From NCBI GenBank assembly GCA_036555665.1, contig DATBKW010000373.1:1-64000 (forward strand): 64,000 bases of DNA, in the 5' to 3' direction. The stretch comes from JAOPZW01 sp036555665 (lineage in GTDB: Bacteria > Actinomycetota > Thermoleophilia > Solirubrobacterales > Solirubrobacteraceae). Every line of letters begins with the position of its first letter. Positions within the stretch are counted from its first letter, which is position 1. The notes below the pieces were generated by a model, which worked only from the letters and a program-made list of their open reading frames with translations, did no database searches and was not told the origin of the DNA. This document shows positions 24,721 through 33,129 of the stretch, one piece after another. The position numbers and the translations under genes are program-made.

Positions 24721-26457
24721 ATGACCGACCCACCCTCCAATGCCACCATCGCCGCGCTGTTCGACGAGCTCGGCGACCTCTACGAGCTCGACGGCGCGGT
24801 GGTCCACCGCGTGGTCGCCTACCGCAACGCGGCCAAGTCCGTCCGCGAAGCGCCGCGCTCGGTCGCCGCGATGGCGCTCGACGGCAAGGTCACGCAGCTG
24901 CCCGGGATCGGCCGCACCCTCGAGGAGAAGATCCTCGCGCTGATCGAGACCGGTTCGATCCCCGCGGTGGAGAAGCTCCGCGCCAAGTTCCCGCCCGGCC
25001 TGATCGACCTCACGCGCCTGCCAGGCCTGGGCCCCAAGCGCGCGCGCAAGCTCTTCGACGAGCTGGACATCGACTCGCTCGACGCCCTGCAGGCCGCGGC
25101 CGAGGAGCACAGGCTGCGCGACGTGCGCGGCTTCGGCGAGAAGTTCGAGGAGACCGTCCTCGCATCGCTGGCCGCCGGCGCGGGCGACGCGCCGCGCGAG
25201 CGCGTCCTGCTCAGCAAGGCGCTCGAGATCGGCGACGCCATCGTCGACGCCCTGCGCGCGCATCCCGCCTCCGACCGTGTCCAGCTCGCCGGCTCGGCGC
25301 GGCGGCTGACCGACGCGGTCAAGGACCTCGACATCATCGCCACGGCGTCCGACCCCCCGGCGCTGCTGGCCGCCTTCGCCGCGCTGGACATCATCGAGAC
25401 CGCCTCGTCGCCCGGCGAGAACGCCGCCCGGGCGCGCACGCATACCGGCGTGTCGATCGACATGCGCGTCGTCGAGCCCGACCAGTTCGGCAACCTCCTG
25501 CAGCACTTCACGGGCTCCAAGGAGCACAACATGGCGCTGCGCGAGGCGGCCGTGCGCCGCGGCCTGCACGTCTCGGAGTACGGCCTGCTCGACGACTCCA
25601 CCGGCACGACGCACCGCTGCGCGACCGAGGAGGAGGTCTACGGGCTGCTCGGGCTGCCGTGGATCCCGCCCGAGCTGCGCGAGAACCGCGGCGAGCTGGC
25701 GCTGCGCAACGGCCAGGTTCCCGCGCTCGTCGAGCACGCTGACCTCAAGGGCGACCTGCACATGCACACGACCCTCAGCGACGGGCGCAACAGCGCCGAG
25801 GAGATGGCGCTGCGCGCGCGCGAGCTGGGCCTCGCGTACATCGCGATCACCGACCACTCGGCCTCGCACGGCTTCGGCAACGACGTCTCGCCCGATGCTC
25901 TGAAGAAGCAGATCGAGGAGATCCGCGAGCTCGACGAGCGCATCGAGGGCATCCGCGTGCTGATCGGCACCGAGACGAACATCGGCACCACCGGCAGTCC
26001 CGACTACGACGACGACCTGCTCGCGCAGCTCGACTGGGTGATTGGCTCGGTGCATACGTCGTTTGCCATCGGCGCCGACGCGATGACCGACCGCATCGTC
26101 GCCGCCATCGAGCACCCGCTCATCGACGCCATTGGCCATCCGACCGGCCGCAAGATCACGCGCCGCGCGCCCTATGCCGTCGACCTCGACCGCGTCATCG
26201 ACGCCGCGGCCCGCACGGGCACGATGCTCGAGATCAACTCCGCGCCCGACCGCCGCGACCTCAACGACGTCAACGCGCGCAACGCCGTCCAGGCCGGGGT
26301 GCGCATCATCGTCAACTCCGACGCGCACGGCGCCGAGACGCTCATCCACACCCGCTGGGGTGTGGCCACCGCGCGCCGCGCATGGCTGACGAAGGCCGAC
26401 GTCGCCAACACGCTGCCCTGGACGAAGTTCGCCAAGCTCAGGAAGCGCGCGCGCTGA
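24721..26457 (+). CDS. polX: family X DNA polymerase with PHP domain
   Basis: 578 residues, the bacterial PolX architecture: helix-hairpin-helix 8-kDa domain (about 1-80), HhH motif (PGLGPKRARKLFDELDI), nucleotidyl transfer palm with GSARR and the Asp pair in VKDLDII plus IDMRVV, fingers/thumb (GSKEHNMALREAAVRRG), then a C-terminal PHP domain starting DLHMHTTLSDG with ITDHSASHGFG, GTETNIG and VNSDAH. It fills short gaps in base-excision repair and the PHP domain supplies 3'-5' exonuclease. ATG 24706 is an in-frame alternative start. The 3' end overlaps the convergent glycosyltransferase by 20 bases. Confidence 0.92.
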   Translation: MTDPPSNATIAALFDELGDLYELDGAVVHRVVAYRNAAKSVREAPRSVAAMALDGKVTQLPGIGRTLEEKILALIETGSIPAVEKLRAKFPPGLIDLTRLPGLGPKRARKLFDELDIDSLDALQAAAEEHRLRDVRGFGEKFEETVLASLAAGAGDAPRERVLLSKALEIGDAIVDALRAHPASDRVQLAGSARRLTDAVKDLDIIATASDPPALLAAFAALDIIETASSPGENAARARTHTGVSIDMRVVEPDQFGNLLQHFTGSKEHNMALREAAVRRGLHVSEYGLLDDSTGTTHRCATEEEVYGLLGLPWIPPELRENRGELALRNGQVPALVEHADLKGDLHMHTTLSDGRNSAEEMALRARELGLAYIAITDHSASHGFGNDVSPDALKKQIEEIRELDERIEGIRVLIGTETNIGTTGSPDYDDDLLAQLDWVIGSVHTSFAIGADAMTDRIVAAIEHPLIDAIGHPTGRKITRRAPYAVDLDRVIDAAARTGTMLEINSAPDRRDLNDVNARNAVQAGVRIIVNSDAHGAETLIHTRWGVATARRAWLTKADVANTLPWTKFAKLRKRAR

Positions 26458-27418
26458 GCAGGGCCGGCAGCAGCTCGTCGCGCACCGCCGCGTCGGCGGC
26501 CGCACGGCGGTAGGGCGCGATCGTCTGCAGCGCGCGCTCGGCGTAACCGGCCGGCGGGTCGTCGAGCGCCGCGCGCAGCGCGCCGCCGAGGTCGTCGGAG
26601 ACGAACCGCGGGTCAAGAACACGCGCGACCGGCAGCGCCGCATACGGGCCCGGCGCCGCCGTGGTCACCAGCAGGCAGCCGTCGGCGAGCGCCTCTAGCT
26701 GGGCCACGCCGTAGTCCTCGCGCCGCGGCGCGGTGACGAACACGCGCGCGCGGCGCAGCAGCGCCCGATAGGCGGCCGGCTCGAGCGGCCCAGTCGAGCG
26801 CACGCCGTCGGCGCGGGGTACGCGGTCGGTCCCCGTGACCACGAGCTCCTCGTCCGGCCGCCGTGCGGCCGCCCACGCGGCGAGCACGCGGTCAAGCCCC
26901 TTCTTCGAGGGGTTGGCGGCGTAGGTGATCGCCGCGATGTCGCGTTGCGCAGCCGCCGGGCCCGACGGCTCGACGGGTATCGGCACGACGACGGCCCGCG
27001 CGCGCGGCGACGGCGACTCGTCGAGCGTCCCCGGCGCCTGGGGAACGAGCAGCGGCGCCTCGCGCAGCCGGCGGCGCTCGAGCGAGCGCTGCCAGATGCC
27101 GTGGCGGCCCGGGCGGTTACCGGCCGCCGGGGCGTCGTAGCGGATCGCGCCCGCCCGCGGCCAAAGCAGCGCCGCGGTGACCGTGCAATAGACGATCGCC
27201 CGCGGCCGGTGCTCGGCGATCCCGCGCTGCGCCGCCACCCGCGCCGCGCGCGCCCAGACGAGGTCGGTCAGGGCCAGCGTGCGGACCTCGCGCGGCGCGC
27301 GTGCCGCGACGACCGCCGCGCCGGCCCCCGCGCGTTGCATGGCGCCCGCCAGCTCGGCGTCGGCCGCGCGCAGGCCCGCGGTCGAGCCGAGCGAGACCAC
27401 AAGGATGTCGGTGGCCAT
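26438..27418 (-). CDS. glycosyltransferase family 4-like protein
   Basis: 326 residues, GT-B layout. The N-terminal Rossmann half (DILVVSLGSTAGLRAADAELAGAM) is short. The C-terminal half has AAITYAANPSKKGLDRVLAAW, ELVVTGTDRVP, and the donor-binding region VFVTAPRREDYGVAQLEALADGCLLVTTAAPGPY with the E-x7-E type residues. Acceptor and donor unknown. ATG 27418 overlaps the membrane-protein stop (TGATG), so it is the last gene of the set that begins at otsB. A role in trehalose-linked or envelope glycolipid assembly is conjecture from context. Confidence 0.78.
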   Translation of the reverse strand: MATDILVVSLGSTAGLRAADAELAGAMQRAGAGAAVVAARAPREVRTLALTDLVWARAARVAAQRGIAEHRPRAIVYCTVTAALLWPRAGAIRYDAPAAGNRPGRHGIWQRSLERRRLREAPLLVPQAPGTLDESPSPRARAVVVPIPVEPSGPAAAQRDIAAITYAANPSKKGLDRVLAAWAAARRPDEELVVTGTDRVPRADGVRSTGPLEPAAYRALLRRARVFVTAPRREDYGVAQLEALADGCLLVTTAAPGPYAALPVARVLDPRFVSDDLGGALRAALDDPPAGYAERALQTIAPYRRAAADAAVRDELLPALLSARAS

Positions 27419-27957
27419 CAGCCGGTGCCGCTGCCGTTGACCGACGTCAGCGTCGGCACCTCGCGGCGGAAACCGGGGGTGCGCACGAGCTGGATCGGGC
27501 GGATCGGCGACGTGCGCTCGACGTAGTAGGTCACCCCGTCGCGCTCCTCCACCGCGAGCACCGCCGCGTCCTGGCGCCGCCAGGCCAGCGACCAGATGAT
27601 CGCGAAGCCGCACGCCACCGCGGGCACCTGCGCGAACAGGAAGCCGATTGCGCCGGCGGCCACCGTGGAGAGCAGCAGCGGCCAGAGGCGGTTGAGGACG
27701 ACCGCGCCCGGGCGGTGCTCGGGGAGCATCGTGGCCACCTTGGCGTCGGCGAGCAGGCGCCCGATCGAGACCGTGACCTGCGCGCGGCGGCCCAGCGCGA
27801 TGCCGATGATCGAGGCGGCGACCCACCAGCCGGCGGCGATAAGCACGAGCGTGTTGTTGTTCTCGCCCGTCGCGGCGATGACCGTGATGATCGCGAGCAT
27901 CGTCGCCGCGCCCGCGCTGAGCATGACGGTGCTCTTGAGCAGGTCGACGAAGCGCAC
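27418..27957 (-). CDS. membrane protein of unknown function
   Basis: 179 residues with four predicted membrane segments (about 9-30, 36-57, 82-103, 107-125) and a cytoplasmic C-terminal tail with VEERDGVTYYVERTSP. No family recognised. GTG 27957 is chosen because it follows otsB by 7 bases; the stop overlaps the glycosyltransferase start. Position between a trehalose phosphatase and a glycosyltransferase suggests an envelope or glycolipid role. Confidence 0.68.
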   Translation of the reverse strand: MRFVDLLKSTVMLSAGAATMLAIITVIAATGENNNTLVLIAAGWWVAASIIGIALGRRAQVTVSIGRLLADAKVATMLPEHRPGAVVLNRLWPLLLSTVAAGAIGFLFAQVPAVACGFAIIWSLAWRRQDAAVLAVEERDGVTYYVERTSPIRPIQLVRTPGFRREVPTLTSVNGSGTG

Positions 27958-27964
27958 TGCCGGG

Positions 27965-28768
27965 CTATGCCGCCAGCGCCGATAGCAGCGTGCGCACGCC
28001 GACCGGCCCTTCGACGAGCAGGTCGGCCTGGGCCTCGAGCTCGGCGGGCGTCTCGTCGGAGCGCACGCCCACGCACAGGGCGTACTCCAGCTGCCCCTCG
28101 CTCGCCCGCCGGCGCAGGCTCTCGAAGGCGTCGACGTCGGTGCTGTCGTCGCCCACGTAGACCGCGCTGGTGATCGCCGTGCCCTCGAGCAGACGCTCGA
28201 CGCCGCGGCCCTTGTTGAGCTCGACCGGTGGGCGGACCTCGAGCACCTTGCGCCCCCAGTGCACGACCAGGCCGTCCGCCTCGGCCTGCTGCGCGAGGTC
28301 GCGGACGGCAGCCTCGGCCGTCGCCTCGTCGGGTGCGCCGCGCCAGTGATAGGCGCGGATGACGTCCTTGTCCTCGGCGCGCACGCGCAGGCGGTGCAGG
28401 CGGTCGCTCCAGGCCTCGCGGGCCCACTCGTCGATGCGCCGCGACCACGCGGCGACCTCGGGGTCGACCTCGATCTCGGTGGCGCCGCCGCGCAGGACCT
28501 CCGCGCCATGGTTGCCGACGTAGGTGATCGAGCCCAGCGACACGATGCGCCGTGCCGTCGTCGCCCGCCGTCCGGTGACGCAGGCCACCAGGCCGTAGCG
28601 CTTGGCCACCGCGATGAGCGGAACGCGCGTGGGCTCGGGCACGTGGGCGTCGTCGGCGTGGCGCACGATCGGCGCCAGCACCCCGTCGACGTCGAGCAGG
28701 ATCGCGCTGTGTCGCGGATCGGCCCGCAGGGGCTCGATGTGCTCGGCCAGTGTCGCGGCAGCGGACAC
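27965..28768 (-). CDS. otsB: trehalose-6-phosphate phosphatase
   Basis: 267-residue HAD-superfamily phosphatase that turns trehalose 6-phosphate into trehalose. Motif I is D26-V-D28-G, motif II VTGRR, then GNHGAEVL, typical of OtsB, KVLEVRPPVELNKGRGVERLL, and motif IV VYVGDDSTDVDAF. The partner synthase otsA is not in the window, so the phosphatase is separated from it. It lies 44 bases after the LytTR regulator and leads the membrane protein and glycosyltransferase genes, so expression may depend on that regulator. Confidence 0.88.
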   Translation of the reverse strand: MSAAATLAEHIEPLRADPRHSAILLDVDGVLAPIVRHADDAHVPEPTRVPLIAVAKRYGLVACVTGRRATTARRIVSLGSITYVGNHGAEVLRGGATEIEVDPEVAAWSRRIDEWAREAWSDRLHRLRVRAEDKDVIRAYHWRGAPDEATAEAAVRDLAQQAEADGLVVHWGRKVLEVRPPVELNKGRGVERLLEGTAITSAVYVGDDSTDVDAFESLRRRASEGQLEYALCVGVRSDETPAELEAQADLLVEGPVGVRTLLSALAA

Positions 28769-28812
28769 GAACCTAGTATGCCGACGATTCTGCGCGGCGG
28801 ATTACCGGCGGC

Positions 28813-29577
28813 CTACGCGTGCAGCCGGCGCCGCAGGGCGGCGACGTTGCGGCGCGCCACCGGGATCTCGGTGTCGTCGCGCATGATGAGCACGGCGGTG
28901 CCGTTGAGCTGCGCGCGCAGCTCGACCGCGTGCTTGAGATTGACGAGATAGGCGCGGTGTACGCGGGCGAAGCCGCTGGCGCCCCAATCCTTCTCGAGCT
29001 GGCTGAGCGGCGTGCGCAGCAGGAAGCGCCCGTCCTCGCAGACGATGCGCGCGTAGTCGCCGTTGGCCTGGGCGAAGGAGATCGTCTCCAGGCGCACGAG
29101 CCGCTTGCCGCCGCCCTTGGGGTTGTCCACGGCGACGACGTCGGGGCCCGCCGCGGCGCCCTCGGAGCCGTCGGCCGAGGGGCCGCCCTTGGCGGCCTCG
29201 GTGCCGCGGACGTGCTGCTCGACGCGCGTGAGCGCCGACTCCAGCCGTTCGCGCGTCACGGGCTTGACCAGGAAGTCCAGGGCCTGGACCTCGAAGGCCT
29301 CGACGGCCGCGTCGGGGTGGCCGGTGAGGAAGACCACCGCCGGCGGGTCGGCGAACCGCCGCAGCAGACGGGCGAGGGCCATGCCCTCGATCTCGGGCAT
29401 CGCGACGTCGAGGAAGAGCGCGTCGTAGCGCCCGCCCGACAGGAAGACCAGCGCCTCCTTGGCCGAGGTCGCGGTGGCGACGCGCTCGACCGAGGCCGAG
29501 GTCTCCAGCAGCCGCTTGATGTCGGTGAGCGCCCGCGGCTCGTCGTCCACGGCCAGGATCGCCAGGCCAGAGCTCAT
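28813..29577 (-). CDS. LytTR-type response regulator
   Basis: 254 residues: receiver domain (1-120) with acidic pocket D11-D12, phosphoacceptor D57 in LFLDVAMPEIEG, Thr in FLTGH and K at LVKPV; Gly/Ala-rich linker; LytTR DNA-binding domain (about 160-254) with LETISFAQANGDYARIVCEDG, FLLRTPLSQLEK and FARVHRAYLVNL. LytTR proteins bind direct repeats and often control envelope or polysaccharide genes. The start ATG 29577 overlaps the kinase-like gene stop as ATGA. The most likely targets are the genes downstream, beginning with otsB. Confidence 0.9.
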   Translation of the reverse strand: MSSGLAILAVDDEPRALTDIKRLLETSASVERVATATSAKEALVFLSGGRYDALFLDVAMPEIEGMALARLLRRFADPPAVVFLTGHPDAAVEAFEVQALDFLVKPVTRERLESALTRVEQHVRGTEAAKGGPSADGSEGAAAGPDVVAVDNPKGGGKRLVRLETISFAQANGDYARIVCEDGRFLLRTPLSQLEKDWGASGFARVHRAYLVNLKHAVELRAQLNGTAVLIMRDDTEIPVARRNVAALRRRLHA

Positions 29578-30065
29578 GCCACCCCCTCCGCGGTCGTCGG
29601 CCCGAGCGGGATCCGCACCCGCTCGCCGGGCTCGCCCGGCTCGTCGGGCCGGTCGAGCTGCAGGTCGAGCGCGCCGTTGCGCGCCCGCAGGGCCAGGCGC
29701 ACGCGGCCCGGATGCTGCCCCAGCCAGCGGTTGAGCGCCTCGCTCAACGGCGCCTGCACCTCGCCGGGGGCGAGCTGCGCTGCCGGCAGGTCCTCCGCCG
29801 CGGGCAGCTCGGCGTCGATGCGCCCGGGGAAGCGCGCCTGTTCGAGGCGCAGGTACACGCCGACGTGTTCGAGCTCGTCGGCCGGCGCCACGGTCCGCGG
29901 ACCGCGCAGGCGATGGGAGAGGAACGCGCCCAGCTCGGCGAGGACGTCACGCGCCGTGTCGGGGTCCTCTTCGATATAGCTCGCGGCGGCTGCCAGCACG
30001 TTGTTGATGAAGTGCACGGAAACGGGCTCGACGCCCGCGGGGTGCCCTGGTATTCGCTGATCCAA
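29574..30065 (-). CDS. truncated LytS-like histidine kinase, ATPase part degenerate
   Basis: 163 residues. The dimerisation/phosphoacceptor module of the LytS/YehU type is present (VHFINNVLAAAASYIEEDPDTARDVLAELGAFLSHRLRG, with the His early in the segment). The following ATP-binding region is only about 75 residues. It lacks the N-box (family LVENAIKHG reads APLSEALNRW) and the DNG and GxG lid motifs. No membrane or sensor domain precedes it. The start is fixed by AAGGAGG at 30075-30081, 9 bases before TTG 30065; an upstream GTG at 30089 would place that site inside the gene. It may be a phosphotransfer or anti-regulator rather than a kinase. Confidence 0.72.
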   Translation of the reverse strand: MDQRIPGHPAGVEPVSVHFINNVLAAAASYIEEDPDTARDVLAELGAFLSHRLRGPRTVAPADELEHVGVYLRLEQARFPGRIDAELPAAEDLPAAQLAPGEVQAPLSEALNRWLGQHPGRVRLALRARNGALDLQLDRPDEPGEPGERVRIPLGPTTAEGVA

Positions 30066-30083
30066 GCCGAATAACCTCCTTGT

Positions 30084-30104
30084 GGGCACACCTTAACCGT
30101 GCCC
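30084..30104. promoter_or_regulatory. inverted repeat between divergent signalling genes
   Basis: GGGCAC (30084-30089) and GTGCCC (30099-30104) with a 9-base AT-rich spacer, directly upstream of the ribosome binding site of the kinase-like gene. The 157-base gap also holds the leader of the PAS kinase. Candidate operator or short hairpin. Confidence 0.4.
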
Positions 30105-30222
30105 GCGGTCCCCTTCCGCTTGTCTGTTCGATGGTGCCGTTCGGCGCTCGGACTAGGCTGACGGCTCGCGGGCACGTGGCGGTGAAACCGCACCGGGTCT
30201 ACCCTCGACGCTGGCGGCGAGG

Positions 30223-32883
30223 ATGAGCATCCATCAGGACACCCCACCCGAGGCGGTCTTCGTCGATCGCCTGGCGGACGCCTTCCGCGATGCCGCGCTG
30301 GGCATGGCGTTGCTCGCGCCGAACGGGACGTTCCTGCGCGCCAACGAGACGCTGTGCCACCTGGTCGGGCGCAGCGAGGACCAGCTTCGGCGCGAGGGGC
30401 TCGCCGACGTCGTCGACGACGCTCGGGTCACCGAGGCCCTGGCCGCCGCCGAGCCGTCGCTGCAGATCGAGGCGCCCATGCGCCACAGCGAGGGCCGCCC
30501 GGTCGTCGGTCTGGTGACCCTCACGCTCGTGCGCGGCGAGCACGGGGCGCCGCAGTGCTACGTCTGCCAGGTCCTCGACATGACCGAGCGCCACGAGGCG
30601 CAGGCGCGACTGGTCGCCAACGAGGCCAAGCTCGCCGAGGCCCAGCAGATCGCGCGGCTGGGCTCCTGGGAGTGGGAGATCGCCACCGATCAGGTCACCT
30701 GGTCGGCCGAGCTGTACCGCATCTACGGCGTGACGCGTCAGGACGCGCCGCACTCCTACGGCGCCTACCTCGGGAAGGTCCATCCCGACGATCGCGCGCG
30801 CGTCGCGCGCGTCATCGAGACCGCGCTGACCGAGCGTAGGTCGTGGAGCCTCGACTACCGCATCGTGCGCCCCGACGGCGAGCAGCGCATGATCCACGCC
30901 CGCGGCGAGATCGTGCTCGACGGCGAGGGCGGTCCCACGACCGTCCGTGGGACCTGCCAGGACGTCACCGAGAATCGCCGGGTCGAGGACGCGCTGCGTG
31001 CCGCCGAGCAGCTGTTCCGCCGTGCGTTCGACGACGCCCCCATCGGCATGGCGCTGATCGACCTCGACGGCCGCTGGCTGCGGCTGAACCGCGCGCTGTG
31101 CCAGATGCTCGGGCGCACCGAGCAGGAGCTGCGCACCACCGAGCTCAACGACCTCAGCCATCCCGACGACCGGCGCCTCGATCTTCCCCTCACCAAGGAG
31201 CTGCTGGCCGGCCGCCGGCGCTCGTATGCGATCGAGAAGCGCTATCTGCGCGCCGACGGCAAGATGGTCCACGCGCTCCTGCACGTCTCGCTCATGCACG
31301 GCGACGGCGAGCGCCCGCTGTACTTCCTCTGCCAGATGGTCGACGTGACCGAGCGCCGCCGCGCGCAGGCCGAGCGCCAGGCCAGCGAGGAGCGCCTGCA
31401 GGCGATCATCGACAACTCGCCGGCGCTGATCATCGTCAAGGACCTCGAACATCGCTACCTGCTGGTCAACCGCCGCTGGGAGGAGCTCTTCGGCGTGCCG
31501 TCCGAGCAGGCGATCGGACGCACGTCGGCGGAGGTCCTGCCCGCCACCCGACGGCCCGACCACCTCGCGATCGACGAGCGCGTCAGCGTCACCGGCGAGC
31601 CCTACGAGGCGATGATGGTCATCCCCGAGCCCGACGGGCAGGACGAGCGGACCTTCCTGATGGTCAAGTTCCCGCTGCGCGACGTCGACGGCAACATCTC
31701 GGCGGTCGTCACCATCGCCACCGACATCACCGACCGCCGGCGCAGCGCCGAGGAACGCGCCGAGCTCGAGCATCGCCTCGCGCAGGCGCAGCGCCTGGAG
31801 AGCGTCGGCCAGCTCGCGGGCGGGGTCGCGCACGACTTCAACAACCTGCTGTCGGTCATCCTGACCTGCGTCGGGTTCGCCAGCCGCGAGCTGCCCGCCG
31901 ATCATCCCGTCCGTGACGACGTCGAGGAGATCGGGCGCGCCGCCGATCGCGCCGCGGCGCTGACGCGCCAGCTGTTGATGTTCAGCCGCCGCGAGGTCGT
32001 CAAGCCGGAGGTGCTCGACGTCGGCGGCCTCGCGCGCGACCTCGAGCGCCTGCTCAATCGCACGCTCAGCGAGCGGATCGCGCTGCGGATCACCGTCGGC
32101 CCCAATCTCGTCCCGGTGCTGGCCGACCGCGCCCAGCTCGAGCAGGTTCTCATCAACCTCGCCGTCAACGCCCGCGATGCCATGCCCGAGGGCGGCACGC
32201 TGGCGATCGCGGTCGGGCGCGTGGCCGACGGCGTGCGCATCACCGTCGCCGACGATGGCCTCGGCATGCCCGAGGAGGTGCGCGACCGCGCCTTCGAGCC
32301 GTTCTTCACCACCAAGGACCCGGGCGAGGGGACGGGCCTGGGCCTCGCGACGGTTCACGGGATCGTGACCGACTCGGGCGGGACGGTCGACATCGAGTCG
32401 ACGCCCGGTCAGGGCACCGTCGTGACGATCTTTCTTCCGGGCTGCCGGGAGGCGGTGCGCCCGGCCGAGCCGCCGGCCGAGCCCGGCGAGCGCGCGGCGA
32501 CCGTGGCGCGCGTGCTGGTCGTCGAGGACCAGGAGCCCGTGCGCCGGCAGGCCTGCCGCATCCTCGAGGCCCACGGCTACGAGGTCACCGGCGCGGGCGC
32601 GGCGGAGGAGGCGCTCGAGGGCTGGCAGCCGGTCGACGTGCTCGTCACCGACATCGTCATGCCGGGCATGACCGGCCAGCAGCTCGCCCAGATCGCGACC
32701 GAGCGCAACCCGGACCTGCGCGTGGTCTACATGTCCGGCCACACCGAGGACGTGCTCGTCCGAAACGGCGCGCGGGCGCGCCACATCGCGTACCTGCAGA
32801 AGCCGTTTACGCGCGCAAGTCTTCTGCGCGCGGTCGAGGACGCGCTGACCACCGCCCCCGCGGACATCACAGCCGAGCGGTAG
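30223..32883 (+). CDS. soluble hybrid histidine kinase with four PAS domains and a receiver
   Basis: 886 residues, no membrane segments. PAS domains at about 12-125, 133-250, 258-385 and 393-510, each ending in a D-T/V-E-R/N-R motif (DMTERHEAQ, DVTENRR, DVTERRR, DITDRRR). HisKA phosphoacceptor H537 in GGVAHDFNNLL, HATPase with N-box (LINLAVNARDAMP), DDGLGMP and GTGLGLATVHG, then a C-terminal receiver (about 765-880) with D810 in LVTDIVMPGMTG. The multi-PAS array suggests cytoplasmic redox, light or small-ligand sensing. No output regulator lies next to it, so the terminal receiver probably passes phosphate to an unlinked partner. ATG 30223 directly follows GGCGAGG. Confidence 0.9.
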   Translation: MSIHQDTPPEAVFVDRLADAFRDAALGMALLAPNGTFLRANETLCHLVGRSEDQLRREGLADVVDDARVTEALAAAEPSLQIEAPMRHSEGRPVVGLVTLTLVRGEHGAPQCYVCQVLDMTERHEAQARLVANEAKLAEAQQIARLGSWEWEIATDQVTWSAELYRIYGVTRQDAPHSYGAYLGKVHPDDRARVARVIETALTERRSWSLDYRIVRPDGEQRMIHARGEIVLDGEGGPTTVRGTCQDVTENRRVEDALRAAEQLFRRAFDDAPIGMALIDLDGRWLRLNRALCQMLGRTEQELRTTELNDLSHPDDRRLDLPLTKELLAGRRRSYAIEKRYLRADGKMVHALLHVSLMHGDGERPLYFLCQMVDVTERRRAQAERQASEERLQAIIDNSPALIIVKDLEHRYLLVNRRWEELFGVPSEQAIGRTSAEVLPATRRPDHLAIDERVSVTGEPYEAMMVIPEPDGQDERTFLMVKFPLRDVDGNISAVVTIATDITDRRRSAEERAELEHRLAQAQRLESVGQLAGGVAHDFNNLLSVILTCVGFASRELPADHPVRDDVEEIGRAADRAAALTRQLLMFSRREVVKPEVLDVGGLARDLERLLNRTLSERIALRITVGPNLVPVLADRAQLEQVLINLAVNARDAMPEGGTLAIAVGRVADGVRITVADDGLGMPEEVRDRAFEPFFTTKDPGEGTGLGLATVHGIVTDSGGTVDIESTPGQGTVVTIFLPGCREAVRPAEPPAEPGERAATVARVLVVEDQEPVRRQACRILEAHGYEVTGAGAAEEALEGWQPVDVLVTDIVMPGMTGQQLAQIATERNPDLRVVYMSGHTEDVLVRNGARARHIAYLQKPFTRASLLRAVEDALTTAPADITAER

Positions 32884-33050
32884 CCGCCCGACTGGCCGGC
32901 GTCGCCGCCGGTCGCGGGCCGATCGCCGCGCGTCGACGGCCGCTGTGCCCTTTGGTGCGAGCGAGCAAGCATGCGGGCGTCGCGGCGGGCTCGACTAGAG
33001 GCTTTCGCCTGCGGTGCCCCTACCCCCCGGGCTCCGTGGCCCACCGCCTA

Positions 33051-33123
33051 GGCGCCGGTGCCCCCAACACCGGCGCCTTAAGTTAAGGGGCCACTCGCGG
33101 CCGCTCGGTCCGAGCGCGGCCGC
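33051..33123. terminator. two strong hairpins between convergent genes
   Basis: A perfect 10-bp stem GGCGCCGGTG (33051-33060) with CACCGGCGCC (33068-33077), 7-base loop, followed by TTAAGTTAA on the plus strand. A second near-perfect hairpin GCGGCCGCTC (33097-33106) with GAGC-gc-GGCCGC (33112-33123) lies just beyond the stop of the reverse gene at 33130. Neither has a full T tract. They probably end transcription of the PAS kinase and of the exonuclease gene. The preceding 32884-33050 shows nothing else. Confidence 0.55.
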
Positions 33124-33129
33124 TCGCGA

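Noticed and set aside
30199..32784. 861-codon reverse open frame opposite the PAS kinase
   Set aside because: Same artefact; the kinase motifs on the forward strand are complete.
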